In this document: in pieces, positions 1 through 5,863 of the stretch
How the letters are laid out: the number at the start of each line of letters is the position of its first letter
Numbering within the stretch: the stretch's first letter is position 1
Assembly: GCA_015523665.1 (NCBI GenBank)
Contig: WAJX01000027.1
Location: forward strand, 1 to 7,483
Direction of reading: 5' to 3'
DNA: 7,483 nucleotides
DNA from: Ferroglobus sp.
GTDB lineage: Archaea; Halobacteriota; Archaeoglobi; Archaeoglobales; Archaeoglobaceae
Notes under the pieces: generated by a model
The model's database searches: none
What the model saw: only the letters and a program-made list of their open reading frames with translations
What the model was told of the DNA's origin: nothing
Program-made: the position numbers and the translations under genes

Positions 1-33
1 AATGAAAATTAAATAAAAATTAAATAAAATCAA
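1..33 (-). terminator. T-rich terminator region downstream of map
   Basis: Read on the minus strand, the DNA beyond the methionine aminopeptidase stop is a series of T tracts with no G+C-rich hairpin. This is the usual form of archaeal intrinsic termination. It contains an 11-bp A+T unit (aaaattaaata) in tandem at 5-15 and 16-26. The window edge cuts it, so its full extent is unknown. Confidence 0.45.
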
Positions 34-75
34 TATATTTTTTAAGTAATGCGCAAGGAAAAGATGAAAATTTGT

Positions 76-933
76 TTATGTTATAACCCTCGCACCTCCA
101 TCCTCGACTATTATTGTATGTTCAGCTTGACTCACAAGTCCTCTTTTTACCTCACTCAAAACCGGATAAGCCCTTAGCACTTTCTCTCTAACGAGTTTTG
201 ACATTATTACATCTGGCGCCTTTTTTAACCACCTCTTTGCGAAAGGTAGGGTTTTATACTTCTCAACCTCTGAAAGTATGTCTCTTTCAATTCTCATTCT
301 AACAGGTTTAGCTCTTATGAGAGAGTATATTTCCGTTTCTCCTCTTTCCGCAACTTTTCCAACACCATCGGTTACAAATGGTTCAATAGCTATGATCATC
401 CCCTCATCAAGCTTAACACCTTTTTCAACAGCAAAGTTGTATATAGTCGGTGGTGCATGTGCGATGTATGGCATAAAGCCATGTCCAGTCAAGTTGACAA
501 CAGGTTTAAATCCAAAATCTTTTATCGTTAATTCTATAGTTTTACCTATTTCTGCAGTCGTAATACCAGCCTCTACAATTTCTATAGCAGATTTCAAAGC
601 TTCTTCAGCACAATCAACTAAATCATTATTATCCCCAAGATCTACTGTAAAGGCTGTATCAGCTATATATCCATCTATATGGGCTCCTATATCAATTTTA
701 ACTATATCTCCTTCTCTAAAAGTTCTAGTATCGTCTTTTTTTGGAGTAGAGTGAGCGGCATCATAGTTTAGCGATATATTGCAAGGAAACGCTGGATTTG
801 CTCCTAATTCTCTAATCCTCTTTTCAACGTATTCTGCAACTTCTATTATTTTTACTCCCGGCTTTATCAAATCTTTTACTTCTTCTCTCACAATCTTTAA
901 AACTTTTCCAGCTTCAATGTGCTTCTCCAACAT
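76..933 (-). CDS. map: Methionine aminopeptidase, type II (archaeal)
   Basis: Removes the initiator methionine from nascent cytosolic proteins; M24A family, two divalent metals. With the ATG at 933 the protein has 285 residues. The metal ligands are all visible: D81 and D92 (KIDIGAHIDGYIADT), H151 (LTGHGF), E184 (AIEPF) and E271 (QAEHT). Substrate-site histidines H61 and H159 are also present. The segment of about 75 residues between E184 and E271 is the helical insertion that defines type II enzymes. Spacing closely matches the Pyrococcus furiosus enzyme as I remember it (H62, D82, D93, H153, E187, E280). A GTG nine bases upstream (942) would add three residues, but it lies inside the GGGTG ribosome-binding site of the ATG, so I prefer the ATG. 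It is the second gene of an operon, 14 bp after the pepQ-like stop. No inactivating change is seen. Confidence 0.96.
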   Translation of the reverse strand: MLEKHIEAGKVLKIVREEVKDLIKPGVKIIEVAEYVEKRIRELGANPAFPCNISLNYDAAHSTPKKDDTRTFREGDIVKIDIGAHIDGYIADTAFTVDLGDNNDLVDCAEEALKSAIEIVEAGITTAEIGKTIELTIKDFGFKPVVNLTGHGFMPYIAHAPPTIYNFAVEKGVKLDEGMIIAIEPFVTDGVGKVAERGETEIYSLIRAKPVRMRIERDILSEVEKYKTLPFAKRWLKKAPDVIMSKLVREKVLRAYPVLSEVKRGLVSQAEHTIIVEDGGARVIT

Positions 934-939
934 TTCTAA

Positions 940-944
940 CACCC
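940..944 (-). promoter_or_regulatory. Shine-Dalgarno site deciding the map start
   Basis: On the minus strand GGGTG lies six bases before the ATG at 933, in AAAGGGTGTTAGAAATG. GGTG matches the archaeal 16S 3' end (complement GGAGGTGATC). The GTG within it is the longer possible start, and initiating there would leave only a weak AAAGG at -1 to -5. This favours the ATG. Confidence 0.6.
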
Positions 945-947
945 TTT

Positions 948-2060
948 TTAACTTATCTTCACAAAATCATCAAATTTTGTCAAGATCTCATTTCCAGATC
1001 TTTTAACCAATATGGTATCCTCAACTCTCACCCCTCCAATCTTTTCATAATATAATCCCGGCTCAATAGTGATAACCATCCCTTTTTTTAATTGTTCATC
1101 TTTATTAAAGATTCTCGGCTCTTCATGAATTTCAAGGCCAATCCCATGCCCTGCTGAATGTATAAATCCCTCCCTAGCTTTTTCCCTTAAAGTCTTATAA
1201 CCATAACTCTCAATTATATCACATACTCTGTTGTAAACTTCAGAGGTTAAAGCACCATCTTTTATTATATTCACAGCTTCCCTTTTTGCTTCTATACAAA
1301 CATTTAACATCTCAACAATATCATTTCTATCTTTTAAGATAATAGTCCTAGTAAAATCAGAATAGTATCCACTTTCAATGGATTTCGGGAATATATCTAT
1401 TATAACATGCTCCTCAATAATTCCATCCCCTATAAAGTGTGGATCAGAAGTTCTAATCCCAGATGAGATTATTGTACCTTCTGCCAAATAACCTCTTTGA
1501 AATAAAAAGCTCTCTACCTCTCTTCTTAATCTTTTCACATCCTTTTCTTTCTCAAGCAGTCTTAATAAAAATTTAAATGCATCAATAATTGCTTTACTGG
1601 TTTTCTTAATCTCTTCTATTTCATAACCTTTTTTTATCTTTCTCATTTCAGAAAACGGATTTTTAACAACTTCAACTTCAAATTCTTTAATAAATCTTAA
1701 TACAAGAAAAGATGGAAATTCAGGTGGGATTAGTATTTTCTTAGCCTTATGTGTTTTGAGAAGTCGTATATAAGTTTCAGTAAGAGCAATTTCAGGTTCC
1801 CCATATTCTTTTAAGTTTTCATAGAAATTTATATCACTCAGTGAGGCTATTTCCTTAACTTTACTTTCTCTCTCAGCTCTTCTTTTCTCCATATCGCTAA
1901 TAACTAAAAGTTCTGTTCCATCCTCTCCTATCATATAAAAAGCGTTCTCACTAATTTTGAAGTTGGTTGCATAGTAAAAGTTGGCATTTTTACTATTAGC
2001 ATACATAACAAAAAATTGTGCATTCTTTTCTTTGAGGAGATTGTGGATACTATAGCCCAT
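948..2060 (-). CDS. pepQ: M24 Xaa-Pro dipeptidase-like metallopeptidase
   Basis: Predicted cytosolic metallopeptidase that hydrolyses Xaa-Pro bonds in dipeptides or at peptide N-termini (M24B family). The 370 residues hold an N-terminal creatinase/prolidase domain (about 1-140) and a pita-bread catalytic domain (about 150-365). Metal ligands are visible: D222, D235, H305 (GHGIGLEIHEEP, with H312 as second His), E333 (TIEPG) and E347 (GGVRVEDT). The first two Asp are 13 positions apart, with an IDIFP start; classical prolidases have 11. This suggests a distinct archaeal subfamily, so dipeptidase versus aminopeptidase P activity cannot be settled. The length is slightly above the roughly 350 residues of Pyrococcus prolidase. 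The start is the ATG at 2060. No Shine-Dalgarno site precedes it, which fits a short leader from the divergent promoter. It is the first gene of the operon, with map following. Confidence 0.88.
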   Translation of the reverse strand: MGYSIHNLLKEKNAQFFVMYANSKNANFYYATNFKISENAFYMIGEDGTELLVISDMEKRRAERESKVKEIASLSDINFYENLKEYGEPEIALTETYIRLLKTHKAKKILIPPEFPSFLVLRFIKEFEVEVVKNPFSEMRKIKKGYEIEEIKKTSKAIIDAFKFLLRLLEKEKDVKRLRREVESFLFQRGYLAEGTIISSGIRTSDPHFIGDGIIEEHVIIDIFPKSIESGYYSDFTRTIILKDRNDIVEMLNVCIEAKREAVNIIKDGALTSEVYNRVCDIIESYGYKTLREKAREGFIHSAGHGIGLEIHEEPRIFNKDEQLKKGMVITIEPGLYYEKIGGVRVEDTILVKRSGNEILTKFDDFVKIS

Positions 2061-2068
2061 ATAAAGAG

Positions 2069-2107
2069 TTCGATTAATTGAAAGAAAAATTTTATTAAAT
2101 ATTTAAT
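2069..2107. promoter_or_regulatory. Divergent promoter: shared TATA region and inverted repeats
   Basis: Only 59 bp separate the pepQ-like ATG (2060, leftward) from the small membrane protein ATG (2120, rightward). A perfect 14-bp palindrome, ATTAAATATTTAAT, lies at 2094-2107 and can act as TATA box on both strands. Rightward, the preceding purine run at 2081-2089 resembles a BRE, and the A/T core lies about 25 bp before the ATG, predicting a leaderless transcript. Leftward, the start would fall near 2065-2075. A second imperfect palindrome (TTCGATTAATTGAA, 2069-2082) sits at that leftward start and could be an operator. Regulation is inferred from position only. Confidence 0.5.
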
Positions 2108-2119
2108 TAACAGAAGACC

Positions 2120-2326
2120 ATGAGTTTCTCTATAGGTATTGCAGAACTTGAAGTAATATTGTTTATCTTGTTTGGGATATTGCTGTTGGTATATCCATGG
2201 ATAAAAATTTTAGAAAAAGCTGGAAAGAGTAGAGCTTTAGTTATATTTCTTCTCATCCCGTTTGGATTCATAATATTGTCATGGTATTTGGCTATTAGCG
2301 AATGGAATTATCGATATAAAAACTAA
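2120..2326 (+). CDS. Small two-helix membrane protein, function unknown
   Basis: A 68-residue protein with two predicted membrane helices, about residues 11-30 and 39-59. They are joined by a short charged loop (LEKAGKSR) and followed by a polar tail. The pattern of helix, 'KAGK', hydrophobic helix with an 'IPFGF' turn, and a final 'AISEW' recalls small integral membrane proteins of the DUF805/'KAGKPGW' kind. The match is by eye and no function follows from it. The gene is probably real. It is read away from its neighbours, has a well-placed TATA/BRE element for a leaderless message, and has a composition typical of small membrane proteins rather than of a shadow frame. It stands alone; what follows in the same direction is a possible remnant. 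Orientation in the membrane is not predictable with confidence. Confidence 0.62.
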   Translation: MSFSIGIAELEVILFILFGILLLVYPWIKILEKAGKSRALVIFLLIPFGFIILSWYLAISEWNYRYKN

Positions 2327-2329
2327 AAT

Positions 2330-2341
2330 TTTATTTAAATA
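2330..2341 (+). promoter_or_regulatory. Possible TATA box before the 2339-2483 remnant
   Basis: TTTATTTAAATA-type sequence just after the stop of the small membrane protein gene. A start near 2361 would give a leader of about 40 bases to the ATG at 2400. Such A+T strings are common in these spacers, so this is weak. Confidence 0.2.
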
Positions 2342-2483
2342 GATTTTTTACTTTCAAGATACAGAGAAACAAGAAATACAATTAGAGATCAATCTTTTCA
2401 TGAGCTATCTGATGAGTGTAATAAAAAGAGCTATGGAGTTCGATGATGAAAAACTATACAAGAAATTGCTTGATGATTTCTAA
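2339..2483 (+). pseudogene. Possible frameshifted gene remnant, or a 27-codon small ORF
   Basis: Two overlapping plus-strand frames each look protein-like. The frame open from 2339 reads ...LLSRYRETRNTIRDQSF and then HELSDE. The frame one base later reads VIKRAMEFDDEKLYKKLL and then DDF, ending at TAA 2481-2483. Skipping one T after the GAG of HELSDE joins them into one charged, plausible C-terminal sequence with no upstream start, as expected of a decayed gene. Alternatively the ATG at 2400 opens an intact 27-residue ORF with only a weak GAGATC upstream. G+C here is higher than in the flanking spacer, which supports past or present coding. I do not recognise the family. Confidence 0.3.
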
Positions 2484-2545
2484 TCTTTTTACTATTTTTA
2501 ATTTAAATAATTAAAAATATTTCATTATTTTTTATTTATATTTAT
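2484..2545 (+). terminator. Hairpin and T-tracts between convergent genes
   Basis: Right after the TAA at 2481-2483 comes TCTTTTTACTATTTTT. This overlaps an 11-bp all-A+T inverted repeat (arms 2493-2503 and 2509-2519, 5-base loop), followed by another T-rich stretch. It lies between rightward transcription and the leftward MEMO gene. It may stop the rightward messages and possibly also the leftward one. A second A+T inverted repeat (ATATATCA/TGATATAT, 2551-2558 and 2570-2577) lies closer to the MEMO stop. Confidence 0.4.
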
Positions 2546-2584
2546 ATTATATATATCATAAATTATTTTTGATATATCTAAACT

Positions 2585-2612
2585 CTAAAAGCTATACCCT
2601 AAAAGCTATACC
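2585..2612. repeat. Perfect 14-bp tandem duplication at the MEMO 3' end
   Basis: CTAAAAGCTATACC occurs twice with no spacer, at 2585-2598 and 2599-2612. It spans the last codons and stop of the leftward MEMO gene. Although 14 is not a multiple of three, both the present and the one-copy sequences encode the same end, GIAFRV and then TAG. Confidence 0.9.
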
Positions 2613-3377
2613 CGCATATCCAACAACACTACTCTTTTCAGCAACATCTCCACTTGTAGAGTAATGAACTAACTCAGCTATACCGTCATGATTTTTCGCA
2701 TAATGCATTGCAACCGCTATAGGACCATATCCACAAACACTAGCTTGCATCTTGTAGATTGTATCATAAAACCTGTCTATGTCCATACTAATAATTGCTT
2801 CAATAATTTTCTCATCCCTCCTTCTGCATTCATCATCTGGCAGATAGTGATGCATATCACTTGAAGCTATAACAACAACATCTCTACCAACATTGTTTTC
2901 TGCGATTATTATCTCTTCAGCTAACTCTTTAGCCGTTTCTTTATCTTGAAGTCCAAGACAGATTGGAACAATCTTAAAGTCTTTGTGGAGGTATTGGAGA
3001 AATGGAAGTTGAACCTCAAGACTATGTTCATAGGTGTGAGCCGTCTCATCTATACTAGCTACTCTCATCGGCATCGCATCAACAAATTCTTTGTCAACTT
3101 CTATAACTCCAAGAGGAGTGAGCCAATCATCAACTGAAACTGCAACAGATGACCCAATCCCAGTATGATTCGGACATACAATGATATAAGTTTCAGCATC
3201 TGGAATTAGAGAATGGATTCTACCTGCAGTTCTGCCAGAATACATATATCCAGCATGAGGAGATACAGCAGATACAATACTACTGTCCGGATTTCTTTCA
3301 GCATACTCCTTAAGCATAGCTAACAAAGATTCTGGATTAGACGGATAAAATGATCCCGCTACTGCTGGGCGTCTCAT
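2592..3377 (-). CDS. MEMO-family protein (MEMO1/COG1355 homologue)
   Basis: Belongs to the MEMO family, related in fold to class III extradiol dioxygenases. Human MEMO1 binds copper or iron, and the archaeal role is unsettled. The 261 residues are close to a full-length family member. Visible hallmarks are RRPAVAGSFYP at the start, H41 in SPHAGYMYSG, H71 in CPNHTG, EHSLEVQLPFL at 117-127, SSDMHHY at 172-178, and C215 in ASVCGYGP. H41, H71 and C215 correspond to the human metal-site residues H49, H81 and C244. The protein is cytosolic with no signal peptide. The start ATG at 3377 lacks a Shine-Dalgarno site but has a TATA box about 28 bp upstream, so the message is probably leaderless. The gene appears monocistronic, not fused to AMMECR1 or a radical-SAM domain, and no mevalonate-pathway gene is nearby. 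Its last codons lie in a 14-bp tandem duplication. Confidence 0.93.
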   Translation of the reverse strand: MRRPAVAGSFYPSNPESLLAMLKEYAERNPDSSIVSAVSPHAGYMYSGRTAGRIHSLIPDAETYIIVCPNHTGIGSSVAVSVDDWLTPLGVIEVDKEFVDAMPMRVASIDETAHTYEHSLEVQLPFLQYLHKDFKIVPICLGLQDKETAKELAEEIIIAENNVGRDVVVIASSDMHHYLPDDECRRRDEKIIEAIISMDIDRFYDTIYKMQASVCGYGPIAVAMHYAKNHDGIAELVHYSTSGDVAEKSSVVGYAGIAFRV

Positions 3378-3401
3378 AAGATTAAATTGTATTAAAGTTT
3401 A

Positions 3402-3414
3402 CTTAAAAGTTTGG
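3402..3414 (-). promoter_or_regulatory. MEMO gene promoter (TATA/BRE, leaderless)
   Basis: Read leftward, CCAAA followed by CTTTTAAG is a BRE-like plus TATA-like pair. Its centre is about 28 bp before the ATG at 3377, placing the expected RNA start at or next to the start codon. No ribosome-binding site is present. Confidence 0.5.
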
Positions 3415-3440
3415 TAATTACTGATTTAGATATTCATCTA

Positions 3441-3485
3441 TTCTTATTTATTCTTATTTATATTTTAAAATTTTATATTTTAAAA
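3441..3485. repeat. Short A+T direct repeats in the MEMO/DUF1464 spacer
   Basis: TTCTTATTTA occurs twice in tandem (3441-3450, 3451-3460). TATATTTTAAAA then occurs twice with a 15-bp period (3459-3470, 3474-3485). This spacer is downstream of the DUF1464 gene and upstream of the MEMO promoter. The repeats may be slippage products; no strong terminator is seen here. Confidence 0.55.
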
Positions 3486-3514
3486 TAATGTATATATAAA
3501 CATAAAGATTTATT

Positions 3515-4489
3515 TTACAGTTTAGATCTAAATTCAGCTTTTAAAAATCTTATAATATCTGATGTCAGATAATCAAACACACTTCCCCTCGCTTTTCTTA
3601 ATTCCAATCTACTTACCACATCCCTATACTCTCCACCTTCAAGTCCATTTGCAATTATCGCTGCTCCTTCTGCAGCCTGCTTACCTGTTCCAAATCCCTG
3701 AAGAATCTTTACCTCATAACCTTCGATAAATTTTTTTACATTCTCAGCAAACCTTCCTGAAAGTAAAACGAGATCAGTTTTAACAACAGTATTAACAGCA
3801 TTTATACCCTTCAATACCCATTCCGAAAAAATTTCCATACTAAATTTCAGATTTCTCTCTTGGAGGAATTGGCCTAAACCTCCGCTAAAAACTATATCTT
3901 TGCCACTTTTTTCATTTAAATCTAGCATCCACACCAATTCAGCATCTATTGCAGATATGCTAAGATTGGATGGAAATCCAGAAGTTCCACCAATACCATC
4001 TATTATCTTTCCATCTCTTACAGCAATAAATGAATTAAATCCATAACCAAGTTCAGCAAGTATAAAATCGCTATAACCTTCAGCAATCGCAAGAGCGACA
4101 CTACATACTTTATCCGATGTACCCATATCTATCCTATTTATCTTCCTAAACTCTGGAACTGTAGGAAGATGAATCACTCCTGGGATTGTATAGATCTTAA
4201 AGTTCTCATTCCTTAGTGATTTAATCACACCTCTTAAGCCGATACTTCTATTCTCTTCTTTTTTTAGAGTCATTAAAAAAATGTCATTTTCAGTGAGCTG
4301 ATTAAATAGTTTAACAGGCAATCCATAACCAGAAAGTCCAGCAGCTACATCAAAACTCAACTCCCTCAAAACTTCAACAATCAAATATGGATCATTTCTA
4401 ACTCTCTCAGATTCTATCTCAACTAATTTTCTATCTTCAAGGATAAAAATCCCATAACTTTTAGAACCAGCATCTATGCCAACTACCAT
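3515..4489 (-). CDS. DUF1464 family protein, ASKHA-fold putative kinase
   Basis: 324-residue member of the archaeal DUF1464/COG2441 family, labelled 'predicted butyrate kinase' in COG. The reaction is unproven to my knowledge. ASKHA-type features are visible in order: phosphate-1 loop VGIDAGSKSYGIF (3-15), DMGTSDK (121-127), a second glycine-rich strand-turn ELGYGFNSFIAV then GGTSGFP (146-173), SGGLG (202-206), and a C-terminal adenosine-type motif LLSGRFAEN (242-250) followed by GTGKQAAEGAA (267-277). The protein is cytosolic. The ATG at 4489 overlaps the end of the RNA ligase gene by 7 bp, and AAGGTGG lies just before it inside the ligase gene. This indicates a single message and translational coupling. 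It may phosphorylate a carboxylate or another small metabolite. A link to RNA metabolism is suggested only by its position. It ends near a typical C-terminus with no sign of truncation. Confidence 0.88.
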   Translation of the reverse strand: MVVGIDAGSKSYGIFILEDRKLVEIESERVRNDPYLIVEVLRELSFDVAAGLSGYGLPVKLFNQLTENDIFLMTLKKEENRSIGLRGVIKSLRNENFKIYTIPGVIHLPTVPEFRKINRIDMGTSDKVCSVALAIAEGYSDFILAELGYGFNSFIAVRDGKIIDGIGGTSGFPSNLSISAIDAELVWMLDLNEKSGKDIVFSGGLGQFLQERNLKFSMEIFSEWVLKGINAVNTVVKTDLVLLSGRFAENVKKFIEGYEVKILQGFGTGKQAAEGAAIIANGLEGGEYRDVVSRLELRKARGSVFDYLTSDIIRFLKAEFRSKL

Positions 4490-5622
4490 AGTCCACCTTT
4501 TAAATGATCTTTAATCTTATCGGTTGTGCTTTTCATAATCCTATTTATCTCAACTAAAATCCTCCCCTCCTCCTTTTTCATATCTCTGACTTCAAAATAG
4601 ACACCACTTCTTTTTAAATGCTCTAAAAAAAGATTTAATACATCCAAATCACTGAATTTTAATCTTACTACCTCTACAATCTTCCTCTTCTCAGAAACAT
4701 CCCTTATACTTTCAACGATAGCTTTTAAAATTGATTCTCCGAGTCTGAGACTCCTACTTTTTAATTCCTCATCACTTTCATCAAATTCAAAACTTTGAAA
4801 AGCCTCTCTAATAATTCTAGAGAACATAAAATCTTTCCCGTATTCACTAAAATATCTAAAGGCATATTTTAAATCATCACAATTAGCTTTGCTCGTTGTA
4901 TATTTTATCGGTTTATTCCTCATTTCTGGGTCTTTTATAACCACCCCTTCTCTCCCCTTTTCATCTAACTTTTTGATTATATCTCTCGCAACTTCATGGG
5001 CATTTTTAACATCAGTCTCTCCAAGTATGGGGGCTAACTTTAAACCATACTCATTACATAGTCTTTCTTTTTCTCTTATAGGTAATGGATTACCACTCGC
5101 TCTTTCTTTAATATCAAAAACGAAGAATTCAAAATCAACACCGTATACATCTTTAGGGACATAAGGAGATTCTCTTCCAACCGCCTCACAACAAAGCATA
5201 TACTTTGGATAATCTTTAAAAAAATCCAATTCCAATAGTTCTCTTGCTTTTTCAGTTGTGTAAGGACATACAAACCCTCTCCTAGTAATCGCATAAAGAT
5301 TTTTCCCGAAATGGACTATTCTTACATTGTATCCATTCATTTTCTCTTCAAACACAACCCTTTTTTTGAAATATTTTTTTATAGTTGGGTATAGTGTTAA
5401 AGCTCTCCTTATCTTTGGATATCCCCTAACTATCTCAACTCCATTAATCGTTTTTGCAATAACAGTTCCTTCTTCAAACTCTCCAAATTTCTTATCAAAT
5501 CTTACAGCCTCTATCACATCCCGAAAAAAGGGATGTTTTATTATCGCCTCTTTTAATATATTCCTCTCCTCAAGTTTTTCTGCCACACTTTTACTTAACT
5601 TTAAGGCTTGAGCGACATACAT
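4483..5622 (-). CDS. ATP-dependent RNA ligase, Pab1020/Rnl3 family
   Basis: Joins RNA 5'-phosphate and 3'-hydroxyl ends through enzyme-AMP and RNA-AMP steps. Archaeal Rnl3 enzymes are known for intramolecular joining (circularisation) and form homodimers. The 379 residues match the usual length of about 380. Nucleotidyltransferase motifs in order: I, EKMNGYNVR with adenylated K94 (KxxG 94-97); Ia, ITRRG (112-116); III, CCEAVGRESPY with E146; IIIa, FEFFVFDI (164-171); IV, EGVVIK (225-230); V, IKYTTSKAN with K240 and K245. An N-terminal domain (about 1-85) and a helical C-terminal region (about 250-379, dimerisation in known structures) flank the core. ATG 5622 is the first start after an in-frame stop two codons upstream. 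Its leader is short and lacks a clear Shine-Dalgarno site. It is first in an operon with the DUF1464 gene, which overlaps its last 7 bp. Confidence 0.95.
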   Translation of the reverse strand: MYVAQALKLSKSVAEKLEERNILKEAIIKHPFFRDVIEAVRFDKKFGEFEEGTVIAKTINGVEIVRGYPKIRRALTLYPTIKKYFKKRVVFEEKMNGYNVRIVHFGKNLYAITRRGFVCPYTTEKARELLELDFFKDYPKYMLCCEAVGRESPYVPKDVYGVDFEFFVFDIKERASGNPLPIREKERLCNEYGLKLAPILGETDVKNAHEVARDIIKKLDEKGREGVVIKDPEMRNKPIKYTTSKANCDDLKYAFRYFSEYGKDFMFSRIIREAFQSFEFDESDEELKSRSLRLGESILKAIVESIRDVSEKRKIVEVVRLKFSDLDVLNLFLEHLKRSGVYFEVRDMKKEEGRILVEINRIMKSTTDKIKDHLKGGLW

Positions 5623-5650
5623 AATCCACTATCCATATCATACATCACCA

Positions 5651-5661
5651 CATTTAAATCA
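5651..5661 (-). promoter_or_regulatory. RNA ligase operon promoter (TATA box)
   Basis: TTTAAAT (5653-5659) is centred about 34 bp before the ligase ATG. A start near 5630 would give a leader of about eight bases. The GGTGATG a little further upstream would then be untranscribed and chance. If transcription begins further out, it would be a badly spaced ribosome-binding site. Confidence 0.4.
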
Positions 5662-5863
5662 TTTTTATAACCATATTTATTTTTATATTTTTTTATTATT
5701 ATATTTTCGTATTGTTGAATTAATTAGTTTTGTTTATAAACATCAATAATCGTTATTTATTTTTTAATTTTTTATATATTTTATTATTTATTTATATATA
5801 CACATTAATAATTTTGTGATTCCATTAATCAGATTAAACATGGCTTTCAACTAACCTTCTTTC

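Noticed and set aside
278..754. 158-residue plus-strand ORF opposite map
   Set aside because: Antisense to a gene with all catalytic residues conserved; its composition is that of a shadow frame.
2400..2483. Possible box C/D sRNA, because of CTGATGA and GATGATGA strings
   Set aside because: C-like boxes are present but no properly placed D or D' CTGA follows either one, and the first C box starts with C rather than a purine. A coding remnant explains the strings better.
2551..2577. A+T inverted repeat (8-bp arms, 11-base loop) as an intrinsic terminator for MEMO
   Set aside because: All-A+T stem with no T run after it in the leftward direction; likely chance in this composition, so not listed separately.
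5076..5294. 72-residue minus-strand ORF inside the RNA ligase gene
   Set aside because: Lies wholly within the well-supported ligase frame, has no start signal and no recognisable domain; a shadow frame.
5732..5741. Palindrome GTTTATAAAC as an operator or attachment site
   Set aside because: Only 10 bp in an A+T-rich region, single copy, far from any mapped promoter element.
5785..5838. 17-codon minus-strand ORF (MFNLINGITKLLMCIYK) downstream of the four-CBS gene
   Set aside because: Very short, no ribosome-binding site at proper spacing, no promoter, and A+T-rich spacer composition; expected by chance.
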